64,000 bases of DNA, taken from assembly GCA_036873755.1 (NCBI GenBank), contig JAVTVY010047861.1, forward strand, positions 62,001 through 126,000. The letters are read 5' to 3'. Both the position numbers and the translations under genes were made by a program. This stretch comes from Hanleya hanleyi (Eukaryota; Mollusca; Polyplacophora; Lepidopleurida; Hanleyidae). Positions 19,201-32,707 of this stretch are shown here, piece by piece. The notes below the pieces were generated by a model. It was not told the origin of the DNA. It saw nothing but the letters and a program-made list of their open reading frames with translations, and did not search any database. Position 1 is the stretch's first letter. Each line of letters opens with the position of its first letter.

Positions 19201-20780
19201 GTCCCTATATTCAAGGACTGATTTCCGAACAGATAATGCGCTATAAATGAAATGGCATGTTGGGTCTTCCCAAGTAGTGTAATATTGATAATTGGAAGTA
19301 ACAAGTGAAGATGCACTGTTTCTTCCTCATTGCTTATATCTCCAACCTAAAGGTTAAAGGGTAAACCCGATTATACGCACTTGCTAAGCATGTGCACAGT
19401 TTATCCGATACCACAACTTACCTGAATGTTCTTGTTTGAGGTCAGATCTTCATTCCGCAGTAACTATAGTCTCCTTATTACAGGTGAATTCATGTCAGTG
19501 TTTTTGGCACCCCTTGATTTCGTTTAACGTATAGACCTATGGATATTGAACAGGAAGAACATACAATTTTCAGTTATAGCACAATAATAACTTAACAAAT
19601 TCCGGCTAGATTGTGACGCATATACGGGTCGAGTAGTTTCAGTAAACGGACACCTGAGCTGAAGAATAATGGGGCGTGGCAAAAGGGGACATACATTTAC
19701 CTGTACGAACGAATCCTAGTGTATAGTACTCGTTCACAGGTATGACGGGGGAGCGGGCCTTTGCCCCATTCAAACACAGCACGGACTAGCTGGGCTTTCT
19801 TTGTTCCGACTCGTAAACCGTACATTCAATTTGCAACCAGTCTGAGCAGATCCAATAGCACTTAGTACAACACTAACAGTACCACTTTGATATAGGTAGT
19901 GAGAAGGTGTGATTCGAAAAACTTTTCCAGAGAACAATCCTAGTTGATGCTATAGAATTAGGCAGACTGTGCATGAATATGCAGCTGTGTCAAATGTATC
20001 GAATGACTACCAAAGAATAATGTATATTGTCACGAATTTAAAGAAAATGAAAGCTCGTGTGAAACACGGGAGAAGAGCATTTCCCCCGAACACATGTGTA
20101 ACACATAATTTGGTTCTCACAGGGTTTCGATTTCCCCAACTTAGGTGTGGCAATTGTTTTAAGGATGGGACAGACGGTGGGGCACATATCCCTGGGGGAC
20201 GAGCAATCGGGAATCATGCCTGGTATAAGTGCCTCTCAGAAGTGATTTCTTTACCAACGGACGAAACCCAGTGTGAGGCAACAGCAATTTCATTTTGCGT
20301 TTCACGGACCTGCCGACATTGAATATCACAATAAAAATAAAATTTTAAATTGCCCCCTTTTTCGCCCCACGAAAGTTAGAATATGAAGATTTCAACCCCT
20401 TTTTCATTCCTGATTGTATGAATTAGTCTGTTGTATTCTATCTGAAACAACGCCGGCAAATAAAAACGCCAAACAACACAAATAAATACCATTCACGATA
20501 ATATTTCACTGGAAGTCAGCGAATTGTTGTTTTTGTTGTTGTAAAATGCTATTAATAGTACTCGGGAACCTACTGACAGATTGGAATTGTTGGGTGTTTC
20601 ACCAGCTCAGCCGATACAGCATGGTTTTAAGTTACTGCTGAAGCATGAGGCTGTTGCAACACACGCGGACTTCGGTAGATTGCTCTGGAGGACAACCACA
20701 GCCACAACGATGATGATGACAATGTTAGATTTGAAGTGCATGTTGGCAGTTAAAAGTATGTGAATTAATATGGATTTCTT
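19201..20780. other. No gene; fragment of a repeat shared with 40.86 kb
   Basis: The stretch at about 20048-20115 (CTCGTGTGAAACACGGG and GAGCATTTCCCCC) recurs at 40865-40925. The 117-codon frame at 19969-20322 passes through this repeat, has no family resemblance and is not called. Confidence 0.45.
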
Positions 20781-20784
20781 TTAC

Positions 20785-21115
20785 CTTTAGGAAATAGGTC
20801 AACGTCAGTCATATTCATAGACTTCAGGTCCGTCATCAGTTGCATATGCGGTATTAATTTTGAACGCCTAGCTATATTTCATGTTATATCATAATATACA
20901 GTATATACACTTGAAGAAATAGGTTCAGTCAACTGGCAAAGGCTTCTAATCAGTCACCAATTGCGCATCATGTATTATGAATTTGGAGAGCCTATCTTCA
21001 CTCTTTTAAAAATTATTGCTAATCCTAAATTTGACCTTGATAAAACAGGTGAACGTCCGTCATTTTCATTAGGCTTCTGATCCATCACCAGGTGCATGTG
21101 TGGTATCAATAGAAT
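20785..21115 (+). repeat. Three diverged tandem units of about 130 bp
   Basis: Units share a pattern of GTCAGTCATATTCATAG, CTTC-G-TCCGTCATCAG and TGCATATG-GGTAT. The third unit (about 21045-21115) is the closest to the first. Confidence 0.6.
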
Positions 21116-21339
21116 CACGGACAGAGACAAATAGACAGGCAGATGACACGGACAATTCAGTTCCATTTGAGGCATCATTACATATTATCTTCAAAGTCAA
21201 AATATTCTGTCAAAATGCAACAGAACACACCAATTTACTTAAATTAGATATAAAAATTTCCCAGGTGGGACGTGCCATACAGCAGGAATGTAGAAGTTCC
21301 ACTTCAAAAATCTTTCTACTTTTTCAGTCTAAAATATAG

Positions 21340-22490
21340 TTATCAACAGTTGTAACTGTGCTGTCAAAATGCAACGGTATGTGCCATTTCGCATCTCGAG
21401 TTTCAAATACATTCTTTCTAAGAAGATCACAATAAAAAACTTCATGAAGGGTCAATATATTGTGCTATATAAGTTTACTGTCTATAGTGCCACCCTATGA
21501 TGAACAAATATCACAAAACTCTACACGATGAAGCAAAATCCCCAGATCTGGCCTGGGTAATGTAGATATTGGAATTGAGTCATGAGAACTTCACGTATCA
21601 CAAGGGATGTGTATAATAACACTGAGAATGTTATATTCATGTTCAGCAAACTAGAAATACTTTTCCCTGAGTAAAAGAAGTAAAAAATCATTTTTGTGAA
21701 AAAAAAATCTCATTTTGAGATGCAAAAACATGCCTCCGTGATTTCGCCAACACCGCCAAAATCTTATCAGTCCTTTGCTTATCTTGTAAGATCATTATAA
21801 CCAAATTTCATGGAAATCAAACAAGTTGTTTAGAAGATATCGTGTTACACAAGTTTACATGCATTCATGTCTATGACGCCACCTAGTGATGACCAATACT
21901 ATGAAAAACAAGCAGGTGAACTCTAAAGCCCTAGGGAGATGGCACATAAGAGTTCAGTGTTTATGGAGGTTTTTACGGTAAGTCAGATAATTCTGATTTT
22001 TCATTTAAATAGCAATTCGGTTTACACCCAAAGGGAATTATCATGTCAGCAATCCTATATTTATGCTTGGCAACCTAGGATAGAACAATTTTAAAATATT
22101 TTTCCAAGCAAATTGGTAAATTTTCACTTCACGTAAAACTTCTCTTTTTTTGAGACGCAAAAACGTGCCTTTATAGTTATGCCAGCTACACCAAAACCTT
22201 TTCAGCACATTGCCTATCCTTCAAAACAATTGTAATGAAATTTCATGGAAATCTAACGAGCTGTTCAGACGAAATCGTGATAGAAAGGTTTACCTATGCT
22301 CTGACAACAGCGCCACATAGGGGTGAACAGCGGCTGTCAAAACACAAACCAGACGAATTTCTGACCCAAAAATATTTAACGGTTTCAGAGATATTCACGT
22401 TTAAAGTTGCGGTGGCGAATCCGGCGGAGCCGTTTCTCACGAAAACATAAGAGCATCCACTTTGTGGAAATGCTCTAATAAAATTGGGAA
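21340..22490 (+). repeat. Dispersed repeat family, two tandem copies
   Basis: Both halves carry ACACCAAAACCTTTTCAGC-like sequence, a TAACCAAATTTCATGGAAATC-like block, a CAAACAAG-TGTT block, ACAGCGCCA and a closing TTTCAGAGATATT. The second ends in a hairpin AGAGCAT...ATGCTCT (22450-22476). Further copies lie at 47140-47507 and 47761-49395. Confidence 0.7.
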
Positions 22491-22589
22491 TTTGTATACA
22501 ATCGGTTAGACCACCACACCACGCGAAACTGACCCATCATACCAGCTTTCGTGGGTGTCACACAACGTAGGGGCCTACCACAACGGGCG

Positions 22590-23075
22590 GCTAATTACCA
22601 CAAAGTGCCACATGGTAACGACTGGTGATACAACACTACCAAAATGACATTGTTTGATAATTAAAAAAATCATCATTTGTACCAAAATTATTTTTTTCAG
22701 AAAAACTCTTTTCCTCTCATTTCCGTCCATCAAACAGTTTCGTGTCAAACTGACACAATATTAAAAGGACATAGGACCAATTATTCACATAATTGTGTTT
22801 AATATTGTGCGAAATGATCCCTCTCCAAAGTACCGGTAACTAAAAAGCGCCCCAGAAATAACAACAATGTAATCACATAAAACCACACAGTACCACATAT
22901 TGAACGCAGGCGATGTTTAAAGACGACAAAAATCTTTACCAGAATGATTAGATTTTATCCACATTTTGACAGAAAACAAGCAATTTCTTTAGTCTCATTT
23001 TTGACAATCAAATAATTTGCGCCCTTTGCGATCAATAGATGGTAAACTTGTGGTACATTGTGGTAATTAGTGACA
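22590..23075. mobile_element. Possible MITE of about 485 bp
   Basis: CTAATTACCACAAAGTGCCAC at the left is mirrored by GTGGTACATTGTGGTAATTAG at the right. The interior is AT-rich and noncoding. Confidence 0.5.
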
Positions 23076-23407
23076 TATTATGGTACTTTGTGGTTATTAT
23101 AGTCACTGCGGTTTTCGATAGGAGAACGATGAACAAGAATTCTAATCAAGGCGATCTTATTGAGATTACGGAATATGCCCTCATCACGAAAAGTCACACT
23201 GGAGATTACAATAGACATATCGGTGCATGTGTTTTACACCCATGGGTTTGGAGATATTCACCCTCGTCAGTTGTCTGACTGTAAATACTCTTACAACCAG
23301 TTTGATCAGCTGAAATTGCTGCAAGCACCTCTCTCACCATCTTCACAAGTCCAGGTAAAATCCTTATCATCGCAGAGAGTTTACCTGGACATATTTGGTG
23401 ATTCGAA

Positions 23408-23545
23408 TCTCGTACATTCAATCTCACGCGCTTGTTTTGAATTAGCATGTCGGTAACCTAAGCTTGCGGTTTTTGCTTTGACTTGCGATGTCGAATTCAG
23501 CCCGACATCAGATTAGTTCGGCCAGCGAGGAAATGCAAACCTGTC
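23408..23545 (+). repeat. Direct repeat flanking the CTCF-like array (partner at 25597-25735)
   Basis: TCGTACATT, TTTTGAATTAGCATGTCGGT and GCGGTTTTTGCTTTGAC blocks recur in the same order at 25597-25735. Just outside, CAAGTCCAGGTAA...TTACCTGG hairpins occur twice, at about 23346-23394 and 23569-23610. Confidence 0.65.
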
Positions 23546-23617
23546 ACATCTCTCAGCATCTGCACAAGTCCAGGTAATCCCTAAATCCTCGCAGAGTGGT
23601 TACCTGGTTATTTTTGT

Positions 23618-25330
23618 CCCCCGCCGCAACGCGGCCGGGGACTTTAAAATGGTTCTTGCTTCTATGTGTCCGTGCATGCACGGACATGTCCGTGCAAATA
23701 CTTCGTAAGCAATAACTTCTAAATGCTTTGTCGGATTCCTCCGAAATTTGGCATCTGCATTCTTTGCGACAAGACGTCTCTTGGTATTACGTTTCAGCAA
23801 GATCCGCCTGTAGGTGGTGCCACTGGGGTCTTGCTTCTATGTGTCCGTGCATGCACGGACATGTCCGTGCAAATACTTCGTAAGCAATAACTTCTAAATG
23901 CTTTGTCGGATTCCTCCGAAATTTGGCATCTGCATTCTTTGCGACAAGACGTCTCTTGGTATTACGTTTCAGCAAGATCCGCCTGTAGGTGGCGCCACTG
24001 GGTCTTGTTCCAATCTTTAGTGCATGTCCGTGCAAATACTTCGTAAGCGATAACTCCTAAATGCTTTGTCGGATTCCTCCGAAATTTGGCATCTGCATTC
24101 TTTGCGACAAGACGTCTGTTGGTATTACGTTTCAGCAAGATCCGCCTGTAGGTGGCGCCACTGGGTCTTGTTCCAATATTTAGTGCATGTCCGTGCAAAT
24201 ACTGCGTAAGCGATAACTCCTAAATGCTTTGTCGGATTCCTCCGAAATTTGGCATCTGCATTCTTTGCGACAAGACGTCGCTGGTATTACGTTTCAGCAA
24301 GATCCGCCTGTAGGTGGCGCCACTGGGTCTTGTTCCAATCTTTAATGCATGTCCGTTCATGTTTGTTCAAATCCTTCGGAAGCGATAACTTTCGAACAAT
24401 TTGTCGGATTTCTTCGAAATTTGGTAAATGCATTCCCTGCGACAAAACACCGTTGGTGATGCGTTTCAGCAAAATCCACCCGGAGGTGGCGCCACTAGAG
24501 CTGCAAGTGATAACTTAGAAACACTTGGTCGAATTTCTTTGAAATGTCCTACATATGTACCTTTCTGGGTAACATGAGAAACGTTGCGGCTCATCGGATT
24601 CTTCTCAAATTTGGCATGCATTTACCATGCCAGGAGCTGTTGCTTGGGATTGCCTTTCGCTCACTTGCACTCACAGGTGGCGCCACCTGGTGGCAACATC
24701 ACAAATTCGTTTCCGGGTAATAACTTGAGAACTGACCATCGGATTCTTCTCAAATTTTGTATGAATGTACCGTGACATAAGATGTCGCTTGATAATGCAT
24801 TTCACTGACTTGCGCCTAGAGGTGGCGTCACCTGGTGTCAAAATCTAAATTTGGTTTCTGGGCAATAACTTGAGGACCCTCATCGGATTCTTCTCAAATT
24901 TGGTATGCAGATGTCCCCACGATACCATGTTCCTTGGGATTGTATTTTTCCCGCTTCTGCCTACAGGTGGCGTCTCCTGGTGGAAAAATTTGTTTCCGGG
25001 CAATAATTTGGCAACTGCTCATCAGATTATTCTCAAATTTTGTATTCATATGTGACCCGCCCCAAATAACATGAACACCGGTGGGCATCTAGTACCGGCA
25101 ATAACTTGAGGACCCCTCTTCAGAGTCTCAAAGTTCATATGCCGATACCATGACATGAGAGGTCATTTGGGATTGTGTTTTGCCTGCTTGCGCCTACAGG
25201 TGGTGACTCCTTGTGGCAAAGTCTAAATTTGGTTTCTGGGCAATAGGTTGAGGATGCCTTCATATTCTTGTCAAATTTAGTTTGCAGATAATATGCCATG
25301 AGTTGTCTCTTGGGGTTGCATTTCGGTTAC
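23618..25330 (+). repeat. Tandem array of about ten units of 160-175 bp, each with a CTCF-like motif
   Basis: The array opens with a hairpin (CCCCCGCCGCAACGCGGCCGG) and the palindrome GTCCGTGCATGCACGGAC. Four near-identical units (23640-24350) carry ATACTTCGTAAGC, ATGCTTTGTCGGATTCCTCC, TTTGGCATCTGCATTCTTTG and GCCTGTAGGTGGCGCC. Later units to about 25330 are diverged but keep GGATTCTTCTCAAATTTGG and AGGTGGCG. Spacing of the GGTGGCGCC word in the first units is 174, 163 and 162 bp. Minus-strand frames through the units repeat the same residues and are not genes. Confidence 0.9.
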
Positions 25331-25596
25331 ATAATTTTCATGCTACATGGTAAAGAAAATATATTACAGTAGCAATCAACATTCAGTCAGCCATTCGGAG
25401 TTGATCTCAAAACCTGGGAAGGTGGAAAGACCCCTCTGCTTCTTACGCCTGTGAAGTAGCTGTTGCCATCCTCATGAATATCTTCTGAAACCGACAGCGC
25501 TTATAAATATTGCTGCCATTTTGGCGGGGGACCTAGCATCCTCTGGCTGCTTGTTGGTGATTCGGATGAGTTCTATAGAGTCTTTTACACCATTTC

Positions 25597-25735
25597 GTAC
25601 ATTTCATCCCCAGAGATTGTTTTGATTTAGCATGTCGGTATCTGAAGCCGGCGGTTTTCGCTTTGACACCCGATGTCTACTTCAGCATAACTTCAAAGGC
25701 AGTTTGGCCGGCGATGAAATTCAAACCAGTCAAAA
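25597..25735 (+). repeat. Direct repeat, right partner of 23408-23545
   Basis: See the left partner; about 70 percent similar by eye, same orientation. Together they bracket the tandem array. Confidence 0.65.
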
Positions 25736-25739
25736 CTCA

Positions 25740-28700
25740 AACCTCGCTGCGGATTGACCTGATGAGCTGCTCCAGCGCGCTTACTGATTGGTTCGGTTTA
25801 GCGGAAACCCCTCGAGATTTTTTTATTCAGAACTGCTATCGGTAACTAACCACGCCAGTGTGTCGATCGTAACCTATCGTAATACTGGCTGGCGAGGATG
25901 GTAAAATTACTGCGGCACCAACAATACTACTAAAAGATACCAGAAATTAAATTCTATCTATAATGAGTTCTGGGGTTCTCGCATTTTCGCATTTCGAGTT
26001 AAATACTATACAATAACCTCCCGTCATTTATAGTGTTTGACTTGTGTGAAGTGTTTGGGTGTGCGAAGGTGGGGTTCTCGCGTTTGTGAGATGTCATTTG
26101 GACGGATCCGGTCCTTAATCGGTAGTGATTTGATCTGACAGGGTTCGCGCAGATGTTAAGATGTAGGCCAAGTAAAGTTCTACTTACGTTACTCTGAATG
26201 GAGTTGTAAGACATGTCGATGATATATAGGAAAACAACCTCAATTTTTTGCCGTCCTATAAACCCAGCTTACACGTTAATGTAGTGATTAAATTGAAACG
26301 TGAAGATGCATTATACCTAGAAAAGTTGATATAATGAACTGTTCCCAATAACAATATCCTATATCACTCAAACAAACAAAATAAATATACAACATTGAAC
26401 AATACATGTATATCGTAAATATTTCCATTATAAGCATACAAAGACGTTTCCACGATGGGACGGAATCTAGATTACCGGTGATAGTCTTGATAGTGTAACT
26501 AACATTGATTCGGCTTCCATGTGTATTTATATTATACCTATCACTATGTAATAAACACTATCATTGTACAATACCTGCGACTTGTTGATCCCGTAAATAC
26601 ACTGCTGGTGATCACTGTCACACATATTCATCTTCTCCATTCAAGGACGGACCAGGGGTTATCAACAGTTGTTTCGCTTTGTATCTACCATCTCAAAGTA
26701 CATTTTACTGATTAGCCTATATGACCTACAGGTGATGCACGAAAACTAAAACTCAGTTCCCATACAACATCTAACTCAATTTCTCCCTCTCTAACTTCCA
26801 TGTACTGTTCGTGACTTCCCATACGTTTACCTGTGCCCTGAATTATTTCTATCCGTTTAAACCTACACGTGATTTGTCATTCGGACCGCGTAGCACCAAC
26901 CCTCGGTTTCTATTTGTCACATGACCCACAGGTAGTTAGAATGCATCCAGGAGGGCTTCAATGGGCAGCTTTGACACAGGACAAATCATTACAGGTTCGC
27001 TGTGCGAACCCGATCTTGTATTTTTCTGTCAATGGCTTCGCTTCATACTAATGTACAACATACAATATCTGCTCACGATTCTAGTGCAGCGTGCTTGTAT
27101 CATCTACGTATCATCCACATACACCAACCTGTTGATCTATTTATAACTAGGTGCTACATGTACTCACGTGTCGGACTATATAACAGTCTCTAGTTACACA
27201 CAATGCTGGTTGTTGTTTTTTTTAATGAACGAGTTCCGTTCATAATCGGTCAGTGTAAATCTCTGTTAATCTTCAAAATATTGCGTGTCTCTATATATAA
27301 TAAGCCATATCCACAGCAGTGACATGTCTGAGTAGTCGCCTGGGAGTGTTTCGAATTTTTCATAGACGGGACCAGCAGGGATTATTGGAGTAGCAATTGA
27401 TAGATCTTGGGACGCGGTACCAATTGTTGCCGACCTGACCAATCTTCACATTGGGTCCCGCCCCGTCACGGAGAGACCGTGCGCACAAGGTTGACGAAGT
27501 GACCGATGATCTTCCCCGAATTAAATGTTCTTTCAAATGACCCCCCACCCCGTCACCCCTCTTCTCCAAAACATACATGTACACGGTTTTCAATTTTATA
27601 TATTTATTAATGTGATATTGCTGTCAGAATGTTTGAATTGGTAGAAATAGAGAATTTATGACGAATACATATGAAGAAAATTCATTTTTATCCGAATAGT
27701 TGACACAGAATTTAAAATATTTCCCCAATTTATTTGTGTTTACTGATACATAATGTTTAATTTGTAAAATTGTTTAAAATTCATTGTCCAGTATTGATCG
27801 GTTAAACATGAATCGCCCTTACCAATATTTGTATGGTAACCTTTCGTTTTCTGTATTTTGCAAGAGCTTATCCCATATTGTGTATAATTAAGATTCACGT
27901 CAGATATGTTAACTTTGAAAATTAGATACATTTTGGTTGAAGGTGTCACATTTTATACATATTAAAAAATCCATGTTAAAATGTAATATTGCAGTCGTAA
28001 ACAAATATTACTTGATAAATTGATTGTTTAGTATTAGGTACTCCCGTCTCCGGTTCACAACACTTACCTCAGTGTCGACGCTTGTCCAAATACAGGTTGA
28101 ATGCATCCGGTTGTATTGTCAACACACGTTTATAATTCAGCTACTCTGTATCTCTAATAATAAACCAGTGAGCGTACTCATCCATGATGCATGCATTCAT
28201 AATTATACGGTGCATACACAATACCAGATTCTATTTATCTTATCAAATTCAATTTATTTTCAACTGTAGGACGTGATGAATAATTAGTGCTAAAGCACAA
28301 TGCATCATTTGAGACAGTATATTGAATCCTACTAGTCATGCAGGTCAATGCAGGTACTTATGAACAACTATATATGACACCGTCCATTGGTTTCTCAAAA
28401 TCAGCATAGCATATAGAAGTTTGCCTAGAATTAATGTGTCACATGCTTTCGAAAATACTAGGAAAAATGAAAGAACTATAATTACTACAACATTTGTTTC
28501 TGATTTCATAACTCGCGTACAAATTGTTTTTCCACAAACAGTTTCTGTTAAATTAGAAGATCGATAGCTCATATGTGGGTTTCCGGTACAATAAAGGGGA
28601 AAAACAATACATAAATCAGCATGAACATTAATTAGTTGAAGTATGCGGTCATCAATCAGTTGATACACTACCGATATACTCTCTTTCACTTCGTTATTGC

Positions 28701-29465
28701 AGGTATATGTGACTAAGTAAATGGTGTTATAGCATGGGCGTAACCTCGCTACACTTGAAAGCGTTCAACAACCCCCCCCCCCTCCTCCTCCTCGCCTCTT
28801 CCCTTCCCGCCTCTCCCCCATCTATTATGCAGAACTCTGACAAGCGATACAAGCGACCCAGACTGTGAGCATATTGTGGCGCTTGTTGATAATGGATTTA
28901 TGCGTAGTCTAGTAAATGACTTATTGTATGATGATGATAATGAATGTACTGTGCCGATATGACAATAGAACGTCAATTATTAGCTCTACTACATGTACTA
29001 TATATAGGTTATCTTGAGCTCGTCAATATTGACTCGTCATAATATCAGTACGCCCACTAATGCTATGCTTTTAATTTGGGTGAATAGTATATACACGTAT
29101 TACTGAAAACGGGTAGATTCGAGATGAGGAGTTTGGTGACTGATTACGTCTGAGGCACGCGAACATCGGAGAACTCGCTAAGGGAATTATGGACTTATAG
29201 CTAGTGCAAATCGCACGCATGTACACTCGGGACTTAGTTGTGTGCGAACCCTGAGTTTCATTCTCCGGTCAACAAAAACCTATAGTATACTTTTTCAGTG
29301 GACATAGCCGTGTCATCATTGACAAAAAACAAAAGCAGAACTGGCAAAAATCTTATTCCGCCATCCCCCAGGAAAAACGTATGAAATGAATTTCTTAGCA
29401 TGCATCTTCCAGTGTTCGAAAGACGAACAGGGCGTCGACCCACTCGTTTTTGTCAAATTTTATCG
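25740..29465. other. No gene recognised
   Basis: AT-rich; C-run and CCTCCTCCT-type simple sequence at 28771-28795. The block TTTTGGTTGAAGGTGTCACA at about 27932 resembles the terminal repeat of the small MITE at 43717-43818, so a truncated relative may lie there. Open frames up to 114 codons are without family resemblance. Confidence 0.4.
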
Positions 29466-29469
29466 CCAT

Positions 29470-30590
29470 GAACGAGTCCTTCATTTCACAGCTGAAAAAG
29501 TGCGAATTTCAGTCTGGCGTTCAGCATTATAGGGGACCTCAGTCAGCAAATCGCATATGATAATGCCCCAAAGGAGAGTTCTATAGAGAACAGTTAGTAA
29601 CACTTGAAGAATAATGCTCATGAAAAACGGTCGATCTCCCACACTGTGATAGAGGGGTCACTTCGTGGGAAACAGTGGAGTGCACCCTTGAGGGTTAGGA
29701 GCACCCTTGAGGGTTAGGAGCACCCTTGAGGGTTAGGGGGTTTCCCTCCGAATTTCTGTATTTATGTTTTGTTAATCTGGGAGAAGTTGCGAGTTCAGTT
29801 TTGTACGACACTTGCTATGTATACGCGGTTATATAGGATATTTGGTAAATGACATTTTCCCATCCCCATCTTTGTTTTGATGGGTATTGCCCCCAACTCA
29901 GAATTTTGGCATCTCAACAAGAAAATCATAGCTTTGGTCGTTAAGCTATACTTTACAAAGATTTACAAAGTTCAGAATAGATGATACAGCAGCCGAACTG
30001 TCTATAACTTTGTATTATCTTTTTCATAAGATTGTGAAAAACGTACTGCTCTTAACGTATGTCATTCCAAAAGGAAGTAATTCTGTATAGGTCTGAAGAG
30101 CATCTATGCAGTACCACTACCATTACACCATGTATTATACATAATACCGAAACATTTTGGCTAAATTTTGAATGAAAGTGACGATCTTTTTCAAAAGAAG
30201 ATTTAACTAATCGCTGTGAAAGAGTGTATAATTGAATGAAAAAAATTGTACTCCGTAAATGAGCCTATATTAAGGGTGAACTCCACACTTAGGTTTGTGC
30301 AATTGATTGAAAATCACCCATTCGTTTCATTTCAAGTGAAAAAAAATTGTTTTCGCAAAAGCAAAAAGGAAACAATTTGGGCTGCTGAAAAATTACTTAT
30401 TGAACCGGACAGGAATTACTTCCTGTGATCTCATCCGGCAATCTGCAAATGATCGTTTGAGGGACGTATAATTCATAAAAGGACGATATTGTACATCAGT
30501 AAAACTGGGAGAATTCTTATGTGGTAAAACGCGAGGGATCTCCCTGTTTTGAAATCGACCACTTCATGGGAACAGTGGAGAGAGTGGGAT
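29470..30590 (+). repeat. Diverged direct repeat (29470-29690 and 30430-30590)
   Basis: Both copies run CAGTCAGCAAATC/ATCCGGCAATC, ATAATGC, CGATCTCCC or GATCTCCC, then CACTTCGTGGGAAACAGTGG or CACTTCATGGGAACAGTGG. Between them, 29683-29738 is three units of a 19-bp minisatellite (GCACCCTTGAGGGTTAGGA). Confidence 0.6.
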
Positions 30591-31014
30591 CATCGATAGC
30601 AGCTTACAGAGCTGTAATTGTGTTATGCGGATTCTACGAGTTGCGTGTGTTGTGTGGTATGTGTGGCGTGACCTCCCCCAATCTTAATCAATTAATATCC
30701 TATCAATGCTTCCCAATCCTACATTTCGCTGTATAGGATCTTAGGTATTTCAAATGAATTTGGTGTTCTGAGCGCCCATACCTTGAATATTTAATAGAAT
30801 TATGGCATCATGGTCGCATCTGGACTAATCCATTTGTAGTAAGGAGGGGAGATAGGGTCACCGTGTCCGTTCAACCCAATGTTTACACCAAAGACCAGTC
30901 AATATATCTACCCAGTATTATGGTACCACATTGTCGGAGCCGCGGCAACATGAAAAGACACCCCGCCAGCCCGGCGGGTCGACTGAGCCAATCAAAAATT
31001 CTCTATCATTAATG

Positions 31015-31119
31015 TTCCCTTCAACGCACTATGAAGCGTTCTCAGCATTGGTTGACACTCGAGTTACTGCAAGCCTGTTAGATCCTTCAAGCGAAATATC
31101 CAAATGGGGGAGCAGATAG
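31015..31119 (+). pseudogene. Retroelement aspartic protease remnant
   Basis: The frame reads EAFSALVDTRVTASLLDPSS. Retropepsins have A-L-V/I-D-T/S-G-A followed by hydrophobics at this place; here the Gly after Asp-Thr is Arg, so the active-site loop is damaged. The frame stops at 31117-31119. Placement upstream of RT fits gypsy order. Confidence 0.6.
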
Positions 31120-32529
31120 GATTTAATTTTAATTAGATTGGAACTCTTCACTTGCGGAGACCGAGGTCACTTCGCATGACCTTTGACCTGTGATGTTATC
31201 GCGCACATGTTCACTCGACAGAGAGGCGTGCTTGGAAGGTGGAAGAGGCGATTTTGAGCGAATACACCCATGTGGTCCTATGGTGTACGAGACTCCGCTG
31301 AAACACAGTAACGCCCTTGATACCAGTGTTAACGCAGTTACTCCGTAACGCAATGAGGAGTTAGTGAGTAGGTGAGTAAGACAGGGATCGAGATAAATGA
31401 GTGAATGAATGAGGTGTGAGAAAGAGATGCATGGATATGTCCCTGGAACCTCGCTTCATCTCAAGCGGCAGCAGACTATACTGTTCATATAGGGTTATAG
31501 CTGTTTTTCTTATTTAGGGTCGCATGTCGATGTACGTCTGCCTAAGGTCTATGCATCCTATCCTGCTTATCCACCGTATGGTACCAAATGGTGGTTCCTC
31601 TTTTTTCTTGTATTCCTCATTCCGCTCATGGTTTTGCCTTCTTGGGCAGGGCTAAAATTTTCCACAAAAGCGAACGAGCTTCCAGATTGACTGTCAGCAT
31701 TTAAGCTTGAACTGTCTGCACCAGAGGTCGTATGGAATATTTCTCACGATGAAAGTGCTAGATGATGGCGCGATGATCCGGTGGCGTCTGGCGTAAGTCC
31801 TTACGGTTTGGACAAGGATTTACAACTTACCAGAAGCTTACAAAACTAAGATGGGAGATTTCTGAACTGATGAAGGGCACCCCGTCACCGGAATATGGCT
31901 ACTCAGAGTCAAAGAGATTCGCATCCGAAATATGGGGAACTCTCTAAATCGTCTCGCACTTCGCATCCTGCCTTCGTGTTAACAAACCACATGCCTGAGA
32001 CAATGCAGCGATGTCCCTTATCGGCCACCATACGTCACAGAGGAGGAGGCGCTGAAATACTGAAGAATCTTTACTTGAACTTGATCAATCCATTCGAAAG
32101 ATTGTCACCCGGGATCCCCGAATGAACCTGACACAGTGTTGGAGACTTTGGCGAAAGATCAATAACTAACTGCAGCACTGACAGAACCAACCGTTGATGC
32201 GTCTGGGGTTGCAAAGAGTGGGACCGAAAAGCATTGACGAAACGATATAACTCGCCATAGAGTTTGACGCTGGCTAAGAAAGCAGAGTTACGAAGAAGGA
32301 GAAAACTCGAATAACAAACATTTCGTGATAAGCCCACGATAATGACCAGAAATATTGGCGGCTGAATGAGAAAATCACTCCATTCGTCCATAAAATCCTG
32401 AGTAAGGAAAAGGGTGGAGAGAGACGATGGAGACGCAGCTAGCCGATTGCTGGGTAAATGTACGGTTGTATTCGCACCGACAAACGACAGGCTTGGGTCG
32501 TCAAACATACCATTGAATAAATGCGTCAG

Positions 32530-32590
32530 ATCCGCCATTCATTGGGCAGCCGTCGTCCATTAAGAGTTTCCAAAGGTCCATAATCCTGAC
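32530..32590 (-). mobile_element. Scrap of the YIDD retroelement 3' end, inverted
   Basis: CAGCCGTCGTCCATTA and GGTCCATAATCC match 53073-53120 (and 50028-50066) in the same orientation. It lies inside gypsy RT sequence and is opposite to the 32708-32932 fragment, so the two form a short inverted pair. Confidence 0.65.
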
Positions 32591-32707
32591 AATCACCGAC
32601 CCTTAAGACAACAGCCACAACGAGTCTCTCTAATCGTAAGTGCTAAGATAGACAGACGCGTACGGGTGACCAATATGCTGGAGCAAGGAGTAACAGGATC
32701 ATCAGGG

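Noticed and set aside
19969..20322. 117-codon plus-strand frame
   Set aside because: Part of it is a dispersed repeat also present at 40.87 kb, and no domain is visible.
23600..24472. Repeated minus-strand frames of 60-80 codons with near-identical sequence
   Set aside because: They are the 160-175 bp array units translated; the similarity is at the DNA level and continues through frame changes.
29683..29738. Interstitial telomere repeat (GGGTTAGG words)
   Set aside because: The unit is a 19-bp minisatellite with three copies; the TTAGG words are incidental.
32071..32538. 155-codon minus-strand frame
   Set aside because: The plus strand of the same segment carries gypsy pre-RT and RT blocks in the right order; the minus frame is a shadow.
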